DNA of 64,000 bases, taken from positions 310,001 through 374,000 of the forward strand of contig NZ_BNEB01000001.1 of the NCBI RefSeq assembly GCF_016860545.1, given 5' to 3'. Each line of letters opens with the position of its first letter. The stretch's first letter is position 1. The stretch is from Streptomyces asoensis (GTDB taxonomy: Bacteria; Actinomycetota; Actinomycetes; Streptomycetales; Streptomycetaceae). Made by a program: the position numbers and the translations under genes. Positions 1 to 9,306 of the stretch are shown here, one piece after another. Below the pieces are notes generated by a model. That model had not been told where the DNA came from. It saw only the letters and a program-made list of their open reading frames with translations, and did not search any database.

Positions 1-677
1 CCCTGCGCGAGGACGTACGGACCGTCTCCGGTGAACTGGCCGGGCATGTCGTGCAGTTGCGGGAGCTGAGCCGGCTGCGGGAGGACACCGAACGCGAAGC
101 CGGTGACCGAAGCGCTCACACGGCGCGTGAACTGCGCGTCGCCGTCGAGGAGTTCCACTCGGTCCTGCACGACGTCGCCGGTCTCCTGCGGGACGCGACG
201 GACACGCTCGCCCGGCCCCGTCCCGCACCACCCACCACGGACGTGCCTCCGACGACACCCGCCGAGCCCGCCGTACCTGCCGTGCCCGCCTCTGCCGGCC
301 CGACGACAGGCTCCACCACGCCCACCGCGGACGGCCCGACGGCCACACCCGCCACACCCGCCACACCCGCCGCGGACGGACCGACGGCGGCGCCCGCCAC
401 GTCGCCCTCCGACAGCCCGGCGCCGGCGCCCGCCACGCCTGCCGCGGACGGACCGACGGCGGCATCCACCACGCCCGCCTCTGACGGACCGGCATCGGTA
501 CCCGCCATGCCTGCCGCGGACGGCCCGACGACGGCGCCCGCCGCGCCCGGCGACTCCCTGGACGGCGTCGCGGACGGCACCCGGGCGGCCGGACCGCGCC
601 GCACCCGCCCGGAGGGCCCCGCCCCGGTGGACGCGTACCCCGTCGGGACCGCCGGAGCCGGGGAGGAACGGCGGTGA
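1..677 (+). CDS. C-terminal part of a coiled-coil protein (5' end outside window)
   Basis: This is the 3' end of a gene that begins left of the window: the frame is already open at base 3, and the GTG at 51 is probably internal. The visible part starts with about 60 charged, heptad-like residues (for example LRELSRLREDTEREAGD), which should form a coiled coil. About 130 Pro/Ala/Thr-rich residues follow with recurring ADGPT and PATPA units. The stop overlaps the next start by 4 nt (GTGA), so the two are probably translationally coupled. Because the next gene looks like a MotB/ZorB-type subunit, I infer this could be the long tail of a MotA/ZorA-type partner. No membrane segment is visible here, so that rests on context alone. 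Confidence 0.6.
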   Translation, partial: LREDVRTVSGELAGHVVQLRELSRLREDTEREAGDRSAHTARELRVAVEEFHSVLHDVAGLLRDATDTLARPRPAPPTTDVPPTTPAEPAVPAVPASAGPTTGSTTPTADGPTATPATPATPAADGPTAAPATSPSDSPAPAPATPAADGPTAASTTPASDGPASVPAMPAADGPTTAPAAPGDSLDGVADGTRAAGPRRTRPEGPAPVDAYPVGTAGAGEERR

Positions 678-1228
678 GCCCGCGGAGCGGCCCGGCCCTG
701 ACCCACGGCGCCGGCTGGCTCTTCGCGGACCTGCTGCTCGTCGTCGCTCTCGTCGTGCTGGGCGGTCAGTGGACCCCCGGGGACGACGGCACGCCGGGCC
801 CGGGCGAAGCGTCCGCCCCCTCCCCCTCCCCGGGCACCGCCTCCGCCGGCGCCTCACCGACGGCGAAGCCGGGACTCGACCCGGACAGCGAGGAGTTCGA
901 CGTGCGCACGGACGCCGTGGCGCTGAGGGCCGGGAAGGCGGCGGCCGAGCGGGCGGTGCGCGAGCAGGTCACCGCGCACATCAAGGACTACCCCGGCAGA
1001 ACGGCCGCCATGGTGATCGTCTGGGGCACGGCGGCCTCGTGCGGCACCTGCCCCGTCACCGACGACGCCAGCCGCGCCTACGCGCACGCCGTGGCCACCC
1101 GGCTCACCTCCATCGCGCCCGGGTTCTTCCCCCCGTACGACGCCGACATCATCCGCAGCTACCGCAACACCAGCTCGGACCGGGCGGCGGGCACGGCCAC
1201 CGTCGAGTTGTTCTTCCTGCGTACCTGA
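674..1228 (+). CDS. MotB/ZorB-like single-pass membrane protein with OmpA-like domain
   Basis: 184 residues with a GTG start inside the preceding stop. Residues 12-33 form one membrane segment, GWLFADLLLVVALVVLGGQ, with a buried Asp at position 19. This has the shape of the MotB/ExbD/ZorB helix, whose Asp carries protons. A Pro/Ser/Ala linker (about 35-70) follows, then a compact domain resembling a reduced OmpA/MotB peptidoglycan-binding fold: VIVWG strand, ASRAYAHAVATRL helix, and a final strand ATVELFF. It is seated in the membrane with the domain outside. About 105 nt separate it from the GTPase gene, with no visible terminator. It could instead be an unrelated OmpA-like lipid-independent anchor; the Asp in the helix favours a stator-like subunit. 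Confidence 0.6.
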   Translation: MSPRSGPALTHGAGWLFADLLLVVALVVLGGQWTPGDDGTPGPGEASAPSPSPGTASAGASPTAKPGLDPDSEEFDVRTDAVALRAGKAAAERAVREQVTAHIKDYPGRTAAMVIVWGTAASCGTCPVTDDASRAYAHAVATRLTSIAPGFFPPYDADIIRSYRNTSSDRAAGTATVELFFLRT

Positions 1229-1334
1229 CACCCGCCCGCACCCCCGCCCCCGTGGCCCGGGGCGGCACCGGGCCCGTACCCGCCCGCGCCGCCCGCCCGA
1301 CGGCACCCCGGACCCGTAACGAGGAGGACGCCCC

Positions 1335-4139
1335 TTGACCCCACTACCCGGCCTGGCCGATCTGCGCCGCTTCGCCGACGAGACGCGCGCCATGCTGCAA
1401 CGGCAGGACATACCCGAGACCGCGGAGGCGCAGGAGCGGTACGCCGACGTGGTGCGGCTGCTCAAGGAGCTGCACGACCGGGTGGAGAAGCCCGTCACCT
1501 TCGGGGTGGTCGGCGAGTTCACCGTCGGCAAGTCCCTGCTCCTGGGGTCCCTGCTGGGGCGCCCCGACCTGCTGCCGGTGGAGGAGCGCAAGTCGACCGG
1601 CAACATCACCGTCCTGCGGCTGCGCCAGGCTCCGGCGGACCCCGACGGCGGCGCGGACCCGGACGGCGGTGCCGCGACGGCGTCCGGTGTCACGCACGCC
1701 GGTCCGGTGGCCGAGGTGCACTACCTGAGCGAGGAACAGCTGGGGTCGTGCGTCCGCTCCATCCTGGACGACCTGGCACGGGGCATGGACAAGGAGCACG
1801 CGGTGCTCGGCGCGGGCCATGTCCTCGGCGGATACGACCCGTTCACCGACCCCCGCGGCTGGGGGCCGTTCGACCAGTGGATCTCCTGCCTGTGGCCGCA
1901 GACCGGCCCGGAGGCGGCCGCGCCGCTGGTCGACCCGATCCAGATCTCGGCGACGCACGTGGCGGCGGCCACCGAGCTGTGCCGCATCCGCGACGCCCAC
2001 CTCAGCCAGACCGGGCTGCTGGGAACCGTCCGGCGGATCGACTCCCGGCTGGTGCGCGACGCGCTCGACCACGGCACCGAGGAGCGGGTCCCGAAGTCCC
2101 GCCCGCGCCCCCGTATCGAGCCCTTCGGCGCGGACCAGGTGGAGACGGACAAGGAGGCCCTCGCCCGCAGTTTCATGCTCATCGAGCGGGTGGTCTTCGA
2201 CGTGCACGTGGCGCGCGACCACTGGGACCTGCACCGGCTGCTGGACGAACACCCCTTGCAGTTCCTGGACTTCCCGGGGATCGGCGGGGCCGGTTCCTAC
2301 GGGCGGGACACCCACCTCAGCCGGAGCGAACTCGCCGAGGTGCACACCATCCTGGTGGTGCTGGAGGCCAGGAGGCCCGGCCGGCGCGGGGTGGAGGACT
2401 TCTGGGGGATGCTCGTCCAGGACCAGCGCACCCCCGAGGCGCTCGCGAAGGCCGCCCTGGTCGCCGCCAACATGTTCGACAAGGTGCTGGTGCCCACGCT
2501 GCCGCACGGCGCGCTGCACAAGAACGACATGCTCCAGCGCAGCGACGCCCTCAACGGCATCCACGTGCACGCCGACAAGTTCGTCAAGGGCCGGGAGAGC
2601 GCGGTCGTGCTCACCTCCTCGGTCTCGGCGATCCGGCGCTACGGACTGCCGTACGCCGACCTGTCCCAGAAGACACGGGACGAGATCGAGGACGCGCTGC
2701 ACAAGCTCGACCAGGGCCCGCAGGCGCGCTGGGAGGAGACGGCCGTCCGGTTCCACGAGGCCGATCCGGAAGGACCCTGGGCCCGCCGGCTGCGCGAGGC
2801 GGACGGCGACGGCGGTGTCCGGGCCCTCCAGCTGCTGGTGGAGCGGCAGCTGCGGGCCAACGGGGTGGCGCAGAAGCTGGAGCGCGCCGAGGTCTCCCGC
2901 GGCAAGCTGTGGCAGGCGCTGCTCGCCCTTCAGTACCAGGTGCGGCAGGACCTGTGCGGTGCCGAGCCGGGCGCGGCCGAGTACGACGAGCTGAACGCCC
3001 GGATGCGGGAGTACCGGCTGCTGCTGACCGCCCTGCTGACGCAGTTGCAGGACCTGCGGGGGCTGGCCGGCCCGGCCGCCGACGGCGCCCCGCGCGCGCA
3101 GCCGGCCGACGCGGGCGCGGAGGAAGGCCGGGGCGCGCTGCCGTCCTCGGTCGTCGGGCTGGCCGCGCCACCCGGCCCGGTCTCGGCCGCGGACGAGGTC
3201 AGGCGGGAGGTGTACGAGTGGACGGAGTGGCCGCAGCTGCTGCGCCGGGCCCGCAGCGACAAGAAGGGGCTGGTCACCAAGAGCCAGAACCCGGACTCGC
3301 TCGGCCGTCCCCGTAAGCCGCCGCCCGGGCAGAGCGCGGCGCCCCCGGTCACCCACTCCTCCGCCGACGACTCCCGTGCCTACATCGACAAGTTCACCGC
3401 GTTGGTCACGGCCCGGTTGGTCAAGGACAGGGAGCAGCTGGAGGAGTGGCTCGACGGCTGGCAGCGGGCGTGGTCGGACGCCTTCGCCCCGCTGCGCGCC
3501 TGGTTCGAGGAGCCGGCCACGCCGCCGCTGCTGCGGGAGGCGTTCCTCGCGCACGACGGGGACCCCGCCGCCGTCGAGAGCCGGATGTCGGTCCTGTGGA
3601 CCGCGCTGGACCCCGGGTTCGTCGTGCGGGAGCAGGCCGAGCGGCGCGGGGCCGGCCCGGTGGCCGACGAGGACCTGGCCGCCCGCTTCCCGGCGCAGGC
3701 CGACCACACGCTGCCCTGGCACCACCAGGTCCCCGACCTCGACCCCATGACGGAAAGTCAGGAGCGGCACCCCCTGCTGCTGGCGCAGCTGCGGCAGTAC
3801 GTGGCCGACGCGGCGGCCTCGCAGGTCACCTCGCGTCTCAACCGCCTGCTGACGGCCCGGGTGGACGACCTCGTCGACCACTACGAGGAAGCGGCCCGGT
3901 TCCTGCCCGCCGAGGACGACATGAGTCCGTCCCGCAGACCGCCCGTCGCGCCGGAGCAGGGTCACGGCCGTGACGAGGGAGACGAGGGAGACGAGGGAGA
4001 AGGCGACGACGGGGACGAGGGGGACGGCGCCGGGCACCACGGTGGACCGGGTCCCGGCGGCTCCGGCGGTCCCGGCCACCCGGGGGGCCTCGGCGGCCAA
4101 CCCATCGACGAGCTGATCCGTGACTGGAGGCATGCCTGA
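1335..4139 (+). CDS. dynamin-like GTPase, SrfC-like
   Basis: 934 residues from a TTG start, chosen because GAGGAGG lies just upstream. Visible GTPase motifs are a P-loop GEFTVGKS at 60-67, a switch-I Thr in STGNITV (about 88), and a G3 DFPG at 312-315. A G4-like AANMFDK near 378 lacks the classical NKxD. The long G1-G3 spacing and helical C-terminal half fit a bacterial dynamin-like protein, and the pairing with the next gene recalls the SrfB/SrfC virulence-factor pair of enterobacteria. The last 60 residues are an acidic DEG-rich run followed by a Gly/Pro/His-rich tail, encoded by short tandem GAC-GAG-GGA repeats. Its stop overlaps the next start (TGATG). A membrane-remodelling or assembly role is inferred. 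Confidence 0.75.
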   Translation: MTPLPGLADLRRFADETRAMLQRQDIPETAEAQERYADVVRLLKELHDRVEKPVTFGVVGEFTVGKSLLLGSLLGRPDLLPVEERKSTGNITVLRLRQAPADPDGGADPDGGAATASGVTHAGPVAEVHYLSEEQLGSCVRSILDDLARGMDKEHAVLGAGHVLGGYDPFTDPRGWGPFDQWISCLWPQTGPEAAAPLVDPIQISATHVAAATELCRIRDAHLSQTGLLGTVRRIDSRLVRDALDHGTEERVPKSRPRPRIEPFGADQVETDKEALARSFMLIERVVFDVHVARDHWDLHRLLDEHPLQFLDFPGIGGAGSYGRDTHLSRSELAEVHTILVVLEARRPGRRGVEDFWGMLVQDQRTPEALAKAALVAANMFDKVLVPTLPHGALHKNDMLQRSDALNGIHVHADKFVKGRESAVVLTSSVSAIRRYGLPYADLSQKTRDEIEDALHKLDQGPQARWEETAVRFHEADPEGPWARRLREADGDGGVRALQLLVERQLRANGVAQKLERAEVSRGKLWQALLALQYQVRQDLCGAEPGAAEYDELNARMREYRLLLTALLTQLQDLRGLAGPAADGAPRAQPADAGAEEGRGALPSSVVGLAAPPGPVSAADEVRREVYEWTEWPQLLRRARSDKKGLVTKSQNPDSLGRPRKPPPGQSAAPPVTHSSADDSRAYIDKFTALVTARLVKDREQLEEWLDGWQRAWSDAFAPLRAWFEEPATPPLLREAFLAHDGDPAAVESRMSVLWTALDPGFVVREQAERRGAGPVADEDLAARFPAQADHTLPWHHQVPDLDPMTESQERHPLLLAQLRQYVADAAASQVTSRLNRLLTARVDDLVDHYEEAARFLPAEDDMSPSRRPPVAPEQGHGRDEGDEGDEGEGDDGDEGDGAGHHGGPGPGGSGGPGHPGGLGGQPIDELIRDWRHA

Positions 4140-7100
4140 TGGCCGCTCCGCACCTGTCGTTCCGCAGTCCCGAACCCGCCGCGGCCCCGCCGGGCCACGT
4201 CACCGCCACCGGACACTCCTCCTTCCGCCTCCACGAGCACGAGGGCCGCTATCCGCTGCCGGTCGTCACGCTGCACCCCGACCACGAACCCGGCAGCACC
4301 TACCTGCACGTACAGCTGCCCGGACGGCTCACCGTGCGCAGCGCCGCGGACACCGCGCTGCCGCCCGGCCTCGCCCGTGCCCTCCAGGTGGCCTGGTCCT
4401 CCGACGGCGACGGACGGCCCGTCATCGGCGACCTCGACCTGGTCCGGGACGCGGCGATCGAGACCGTCCTCGTGCATCTGACCCCGCGCCCCCGCGACGC
4501 CGCTCCCCGCGGCTACGGCGAGTCCCTGTACGTCGACGTCTTCTGGGAGTTCGACGTCCAGGGCCCCGGCGGACGCACCACGGTCGGCAGCGCTCTGCTG
4601 CTGGAGTTCGCGCCGCCGGGCGCACCGCCCGAGCAGGAACCGGGGGACGAACCCGAGCCGGAGTTCCTCCGGCTGCGCGAACCCTCCGCCGAGCACTTCC
4701 ACGAGTTCGCGGTCGTCGACTTCGGCACCACCGCCTCGACGGTGACGCTACAGAGCTCGGGCAAGCTGGAGCGGCACTCGGTCGACCCGGCCCAGAGCGC
4801 GACCATGGGGAGGTTCCTGACCGAGCTGCTCACCCCCGGCGCGGTCCCGCAGGGCGCCCCCGGCGGCGGGCCGTTGCGGGACGCCCCCGAGGAGTGGCGG
4901 GACGCCGCGGCGGACCTGCTCGACCGGAAGCTGACCGTCCGGGGCGTCACCGAGGAGGTGATGACCGGCCACGAGGCGCTCGCCCTGGTGAGCGAGGGCA
5001 ACGAGGACGCCGTGTCGGCGCTCCAGCTGGAGGTGGAGCAGGCCTTCTACCGGGGCAGCCGTGAGCTGCGCACCTGGCTGACGCCCCTGCTGCACCACGG
5101 GTACACCGCGATGACGCAGACGCCGCCGCTGCGCCTGCACGGACTGCGGCCGGTGCCCTTCGTGGGCGAGAACGGCCGCACGACCTTCGCCCCGCCCAGT
5201 TCGCTGGTCGAGACCGAGAGCCAGGGCGACGACGAGGAGCCCCGGCTGCCGGAGAACCGCACGTTCCACCTGGGCGACGGGCCCGGGGCGATCACCGGGC
5301 TGAAGCGTCTCGTGATGCGCGCCCAGGTGCCGGGGACGCCCGGCAGCGAGCTCTCCCCCGTCCATCTGACACAGCACCTGTACCTGCGGCTGGTGGAGGC
5401 GGCCGAACGGCTCACGGCCGACAAGTCCAACCCGGGGAGCACCCTTCAGACGGTGATCGTCACCTATCCGACGACGGCCCTGCCCGAGGTCCGCCAGCGG
5501 CTCGGCGAACTGGTCGGCACGGCACTCGGCGCCCCCATCGTGATCACCGACTACGACGAGGGCCTCGCCGCCGGACTGTTCTTCGTCATGCGGGAGCTGT
5601 CCGGGAACCAGAACCTCGGTCTCGAGGCGCTGCGGGCCCGCTCGCGCCGGGTGACCCGCACCCTGCCGCCGGACCCGGCCACCGGGGCCGCCCGCACCCT
5701 GCCGGTGTCACCGCCGACGTGGGAGCGCACCATGCTGGTCGTCGACATCGGGGGCGGCACGACGGACATCGCGCTCCTCCAGCTGGCCCTGACCGACGCC
5801 ACCCCCGAACGTCCCGACCGGGACCGGGCCGTGTCCGGGCGCCGCTACCGCCTGGAGCCGATGCTGCTCGCCTCGACCGGCCACGAGCAGCTGGGCGGCG
5901 ACCTGCTCACGCTCCAGGTCTTCTACTGGCTCAAGGCGGTCCTGATCGACGAACTGCGCGAGGACGACACCGGCGCCGTGACGGGCGGGGAACCCCAGGC
6001 CAGGCCCGCCGGGCGCTCGCTGGCGGCCCAGGTGGCCGACCAGGCGGGCCGGCACCTGGAGACGATCGTGCACCCGGACGTACGGGAGACCCTGCACAGC
6101 TGTCTGCCGACCACCTGGGACGCCACCTCTCAGGAGCAGGAGCAGAGCAAGGAGCGTGACCGGTTCCACGAGCTGTGGCGCCTGGCCGAGGAGAAGAAAC
6201 AGGCGCTCGGCACCTCGGGGGATCGCCCCGTGGTGCTGGAACCGCACGAGGTGACCACGATCGTCCAGGGAGCGCCGGGCCGGCTGCGCACGCCGTCCGC
6301 CGCCATCCCGCTGGACGTGGCCCAGTTCGAGAGGCTGATGCTGCCGGTCCTCAGGCGCGCCGCCGAGATGGGCGCCGATCTCGTGCGGACGACCTTCGAA
6401 CGCGAGCGGGAGAACAACGAGCGGGCCGCGAAGCGGGGCCGGGAGACCGGGCCCGCGCCCGTCCTGGACCTGGTGGTGCTCTCCGGCCGCACCAGCAGCA
6501 TGAGCCTCGTGGGCAGCACGGTGACCGACGTGCTGTCACGAGCCGATTCGGGAACCCAGCTGAAGTTCGGCTGGGATCCCATGGCGCTCTCCATCGAGAC
6601 CGAGTTCGCCAAGCAGGCGACCTCCCTCGGCGCCGCGTGGGCGCACAACGTGCGCAACCACGCCCGGGTCGGCGAGACGGTCCGCGGCGACCGGGTCGGC
6701 CACCGGCGCATGACCGACCTCGACATCGAGACGCGCGGGCTGTTCTCCAGCCTGCCGTGCGACCTGGGTCCCCTGGCCGCCGAGAACAAGCCGGTGGTGC
6801 TGTTGCGCGCCGGTGAGCCGTTCGTGGAACTGGACGAGCGGGGCACGCTGGGGATCCGCTCCCCGCAGTGGAACCTGCTGCCGCGCCTGGTCGAGCTGCA
6901 CCGGATCACCTCCGCGTCACGCTCCATCCAGTGGGGCACCTTCGACCTGGCGCTGGCGGCGAAACGCGACCGCATCGAGCTGTCCAACCCGATCTGGCAA
7001 CCGCAGCGCGAGAACGGCGTGAAGTACCTCGTCGAGGTCGACCAGGAGCTGAGGCTCCAGATCCTCCTGTGCAACGGGACCCCGCACTACTGGGTGGACG

Positions 7101-7627
7101 GCACCCGCCACCATCTGAAACTGGCCGAACTCGTCGACGGCGCCTCGTTCGACCCGGACCTCGGGCGCTGCCGGCTGCCGGGCCGGCTGTGCGTCACCAA
7201 CGCGAGCGGAGGGCTCACCGAGGTGTTCCCGCCACCCGGACCCGGCGGCGAGGACGACTACTTCGACCAGTCCTTCCACCCGGACGCGGACAGCACCCAG
7301 CACACCGTCGCGGGCCGGATCGCGGTCATCCCGGTGCCACCGGTCGCGGGGCAGTACGAGTTCCACCTCGACGACGGCGGCGGCAACCCGAAGCGGCTCG
7401 ACGTCCTGGCGGTGCCGGACGCCACCACCCACGGCCAGCAGCGGCTGCACATGGCGACGCTCGACGCCCGCGGTCACCTGTCCGTGTACCGGGGCGCGGT
7501 GCCGTTCGCCCCGGCGCTGAACCTGCGGGACGTGGAACGCGAGGCGGGTCGCGTCCACAGCAGGCCGATGGACCGGGGCCGTCCCGACTTCGTCGACGAG
7601 TGGGACCCCTTCACGGGAGCGCACTGA
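4139..7627 (+). CDS. large Hsp70/actin-fold ATPase, SrfB-like
   Basis: 1162 residues, ATG overlapping the GTPase stop. Two phosphate-binding signatures of the Hsp70/actin fold are visible: VVDFGTTASTV (Asp 194) and VVDIGGGTTDIALL (Asp 536). A likely adenosine-motif segment, LVVLSGRTSS, follows near 777. The first about 190 residues and the last about 300 lie outside the ATPase core and look beta-rich. Size and motif order resemble SrfB-family proteins, usually about 1000 residues, which occur next to SrfC-type GTPases. It is probably cytoplasmic and works with the upstream GTPase, since the genes overlap. The substrate is unknown. Absence of a canonical substrate-binding domain argues against an ordinary DnaK. 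Confidence 0.75.
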   Translation: MAAPHLSFRSPEPAAAPPGHVTATGHSSFRLHEHEGRYPLPVVTLHPDHEPGSTYLHVQLPGRLTVRSAADTALPPGLARALQVAWSSDGDGRPVIGDLDLVRDAAIETVLVHLTPRPRDAAPRGYGESLYVDVFWEFDVQGPGGRTTVGSALLLEFAPPGAPPEQEPGDEPEPEFLRLREPSAEHFHEFAVVDFGTTASTVTLQSSGKLERHSVDPAQSATMGRFLTELLTPGAVPQGAPGGGPLRDAPEEWRDAAADLLDRKLTVRGVTEEVMTGHEALALVSEGNEDAVSALQLEVEQAFYRGSRELRTWLTPLLHHGYTAMTQTPPLRLHGLRPVPFVGENGRTTFAPPSSLVETESQGDDEEPRLPENRTFHLGDGPGAITGLKRLVMRAQVPGTPGSELSPVHLTQHLYLRLVEAAERLTADKSNPGSTLQTVIVTYPTTALPEVRQRLGELVGTALGAPIVITDYDEGLAAGLFFVMRELSGNQNLGLEALRARSRRVTRTLPPDPATGAARTLPVSPPTWERTMLVVDIGGGTTDIALLQLALTDATPERPDRDRAVSGRRYRLEPMLLASTGHEQLGGDLLTLQVFYWLKAVLIDELREDDTGAVTGGEPQARPAGRSLAAQVADQAGRHLETIVHPDVRETLHSCLPTTWDATSQEQEQSKERDRFHELWRLAEEKKQALGTSGDRPVVLEPHEVTTIVQGAPGRLRTPSAAIPLDVAQFERLMLPVLRRAAEMGADLVRTTFERERENNERAAKRGRETGPAPVLDLVVLSGRTSSMSLVGSTVTDVLSRADSGTQLKFGWDPMALSIETEFAKQATSLGAAWAHNVRNHARVGETVRGDRVGHRRMTDLDIETRGLFSSLPCDLGPLAAENKPVVLLRAGEPFVELDERGTLGIRSPQWNLLPRLVELHRITSASRSIQWGTFDLALAAKRDRIELSNPIWQPQRENGVKYLVEVDQELRLQILLCNGTPHYWVDGTRHHLKLAELVDGASFDPDLGRCRLPGRLCVTNASGGLTEVFPPPGPGGEDDYFDQSFHPDADSTQHTVAGRIAVIPVPPVAGQYEFHLDDGGGNPKRLDVLAVPDATTHGQQRLHMATLDARGHLSVYRGAVPFAPALNLRDVEREAGRVHSRPMDRGRPDFVDEWDPFTGAH

Positions 7628-9306
7628 TGGCCGGGACATCCGGGACCGAGGCAGGCGTGCCCGGGGACGTCGGCCGGCTGCTGCGCGAGTTCACCGAGGC
7701 GGTGGGAGCGGTCCTCGCCGAGGGGTCCCGCAGCCGCGACGTCCTGGTCGAGGCGCTCGTGGGCTGCCACGCCCTCGCCTCGGTGCCGGTGTACGACGAC
7801 CGGCTGGACCCCGACCCGATCGAAACGAGAGTGGCGTTGAGCAAGGCCGCCCACACCCTGCAACTGCTCGTCTGGCACCTGCGCAAGTGCACCGGTCCGG
7901 TGGACCCGCCCGCCGGGGAGACACCGCCACGACGGCGCCGCACCGCGTCGGACCAGCAGCGGCGCAAACAGCGGGAACAGGAACGGAGCCGGGAGCAGGA
8001 GCAGGAGCGGGAACAGGAGCAGGAGCGGGAACAGGAGCAGGAGCGGGAACAGGAGCGAGGGGCGCCTCCGCCGCAGCAACAACCGCAACAGCAACAACCG
8101 CAAGAACAGCGGCATGAGCAGCGGCAAGCGCAGGACGGCGGGGAAGGCGCCGCGCAGACCGGAGCGCCGGCCGGCGGGCAGGAGGGGCCGGCCGGGACGA
8201 CGGCCGGCCCCCGGCATGCCGCGCCCGGCCCGGAGGCGCCCGGCGAGGCCCCCGGCGCAGGGGCGGGCCCCGGAGCGGAGACCGACCCCGACGGCCCCGG
8301 ACGCCCCCGGCGCACCACGGCCGTCCGCGGCGGCGGGATCTCGTCCGCCGGGCGCCTGACGGGCACGCTGGCCGAGCTCCACGAGGAACTCATGAGCAGC
8401 CAGGACACCCGGGGCTGGCTGAACGCGCCCGTCCTCGCGCTGGTGCCCGCGAACCCCTCGCCCCCGAAGCCGCCCGTCACGGCGGCCGGTCACTGGCTGG
8501 CACTGCACATGGCCCTCCTGCGGCTGCCGGAGGACCAGCGGTCCGAGTGGCACCGCAGGGCGGCGGAGCTGGCGCGGCAGGACAGCGGCCTCGCGGCCCT
8601 GTCCCCGCTGGACGACGCCCTCGACGACCCGGACGTCCTCGTGCCCGCGCTGCCCGGCCACCATCCGGGCGTACGGCTCAGCCTGACGTCGGAGTCCGGT
8701 CGGCCCCTGCCCTCGGACATGGCGCACGACATCGCCGACGCGGCGGCCCTGCACCGCCCCGACGGCGGACACGAGCGGCGCCGCATGTGGGCGTTGCGGG
8801 CGCACCAGGCGCTCCGGCTGACCGAGTTGGACCCGCTGCTGGTCTTCCGCTGGAACAACGTCACCCACGCCGCCCGGACTTCGACGGAGACGAGCGAGTA
8901 CTTCCGCGCACAGGTGACCAAACAGCTCGCCATGCTGGTGAGTTCCGTCAACAACAACTGGGACGGCAGGAACCGTTTCCGCGCCGAGCACGATCTCGAC
9001 GGCGTGATCGGATCCCTGCTGCACTCCACGCCCGCGGCCCAGAACAGCTGGTGGTGGCGCTGGCGGGCCGTGCCCTGGCCGTACATGGCCGCGGGGGCGA
9101 AGGCGGGTGACGTCGAATTCTCGCTCCGCCCCGAACAGCTGCACCGCCCGCAGCTGTTCCGCTGGACCGCGGGGAGCAAGAACGTCGGCGGTCACGGCGG
9201 ACGGTCGGCGCCGCTGCTCCAATGGGTACTGCGCGCCCCGGCGTTCGACGCCAACGAGCGGGCCGGCATCGGAGCGGTCGTCATCAAGCCCGAGGCGACC
9301 GCATGA
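7627..9306 (+). CDS. unrecognised protein with Glu/Gln/Arg repeat linker
   Basis: 559 residues, ATG in a TGATG overlap with the SrfB-like stop. I do not recognise a family. The N-terminal about 95 residues are helical. Residues 115-175 are extremely charged and Gln-rich (repeated EQEQER), followed by a Gly/Pro/Ala-rich stretch to about 240. The C-terminal about 320 residues look like a globular domain with several Trp-rich segments (for example NSWWWRWRAVPWPYM) and a conserved-looking end. Position suggests a dedicated partner of the GTPase/Hsp70 pair, possibly the counterpart of the third Srf protein, but I see no sequence evidence for SrfA. The low-complexity middle probably makes a long single helix separating two functional ends. 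Confidence 0.6.
   Translation: MAGTSGTEAGVPGDVGRLLREFTEAVGAVLAEGSRSRDVLVEALVGCHALASVPVYDDRLDPDPIETRVALSKAAHTLQLLVWHLRKCTGPVDPPAGETPPRRRRTASDQQRRKQREQERSREQEQEREQEQEREQEQEREQERGAPPPQQQPQQQQPQEQRHEQRQAQDGGEGAAQTGAPAGGQEGPAGTTAGPRHAAPGPEAPGEAPGAGAGPGAETDPDGPGRPRRTTAVRGGGISSAGRLTGTLAELHEELMSSQDTRGWLNAPVLALVPANPSPPKPPVTAAGHWLALHMALLRLPEDQRSEWHRRAAELARQDSGLAALSPLDDALDDPDVLVPALPGHHPGVRLSLTSESGRPLPSDMAHDIADAAALHRPDGGHERRRMWALRAHQALRLTELDPLLVFRWNNVTHAARTSTETSEYFRAQVTKQLAMLVSSVNNNWDGRNRFRAEHDLDGVIGSLLHSTPAAQNSWWWRWRAVPWPYMAAGAKAGDVEFSLRPEQLHRPQLFRWTAGSKNVGGHGGRSAPLLQWVLRAPAFDANERAGIGAVVIKPEATA
7992..8058 (+). repeat. 18-bp in-frame tandem repeat (EQEQER)
   Basis: The unit GAGCAGGAGCGGGAACAG occurs about three and a half times head to tail inside the preceding gene, giving repeated Glu-Gln-Glu-Arg-Glu-Gln. 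The array is a multiple of three, so copy-number change would keep the frame. Confidence 0.85.

Noticed and set aside
674..1228. classic MotB flagellar stator
   Set aside because: No flagellar genes are present, streptomycetes lack flagella, and the OmpA-like domain is shortened.
1344..4133. 929-codon minus-strand open frame opposite the GTPase gene
   Set aside because: It is the codon-position shadow of a high-GC gene; its product is Arg/Gly/Val-rich low complexity, while the plus strand shows intact GTPase motifs and a ribosome site.
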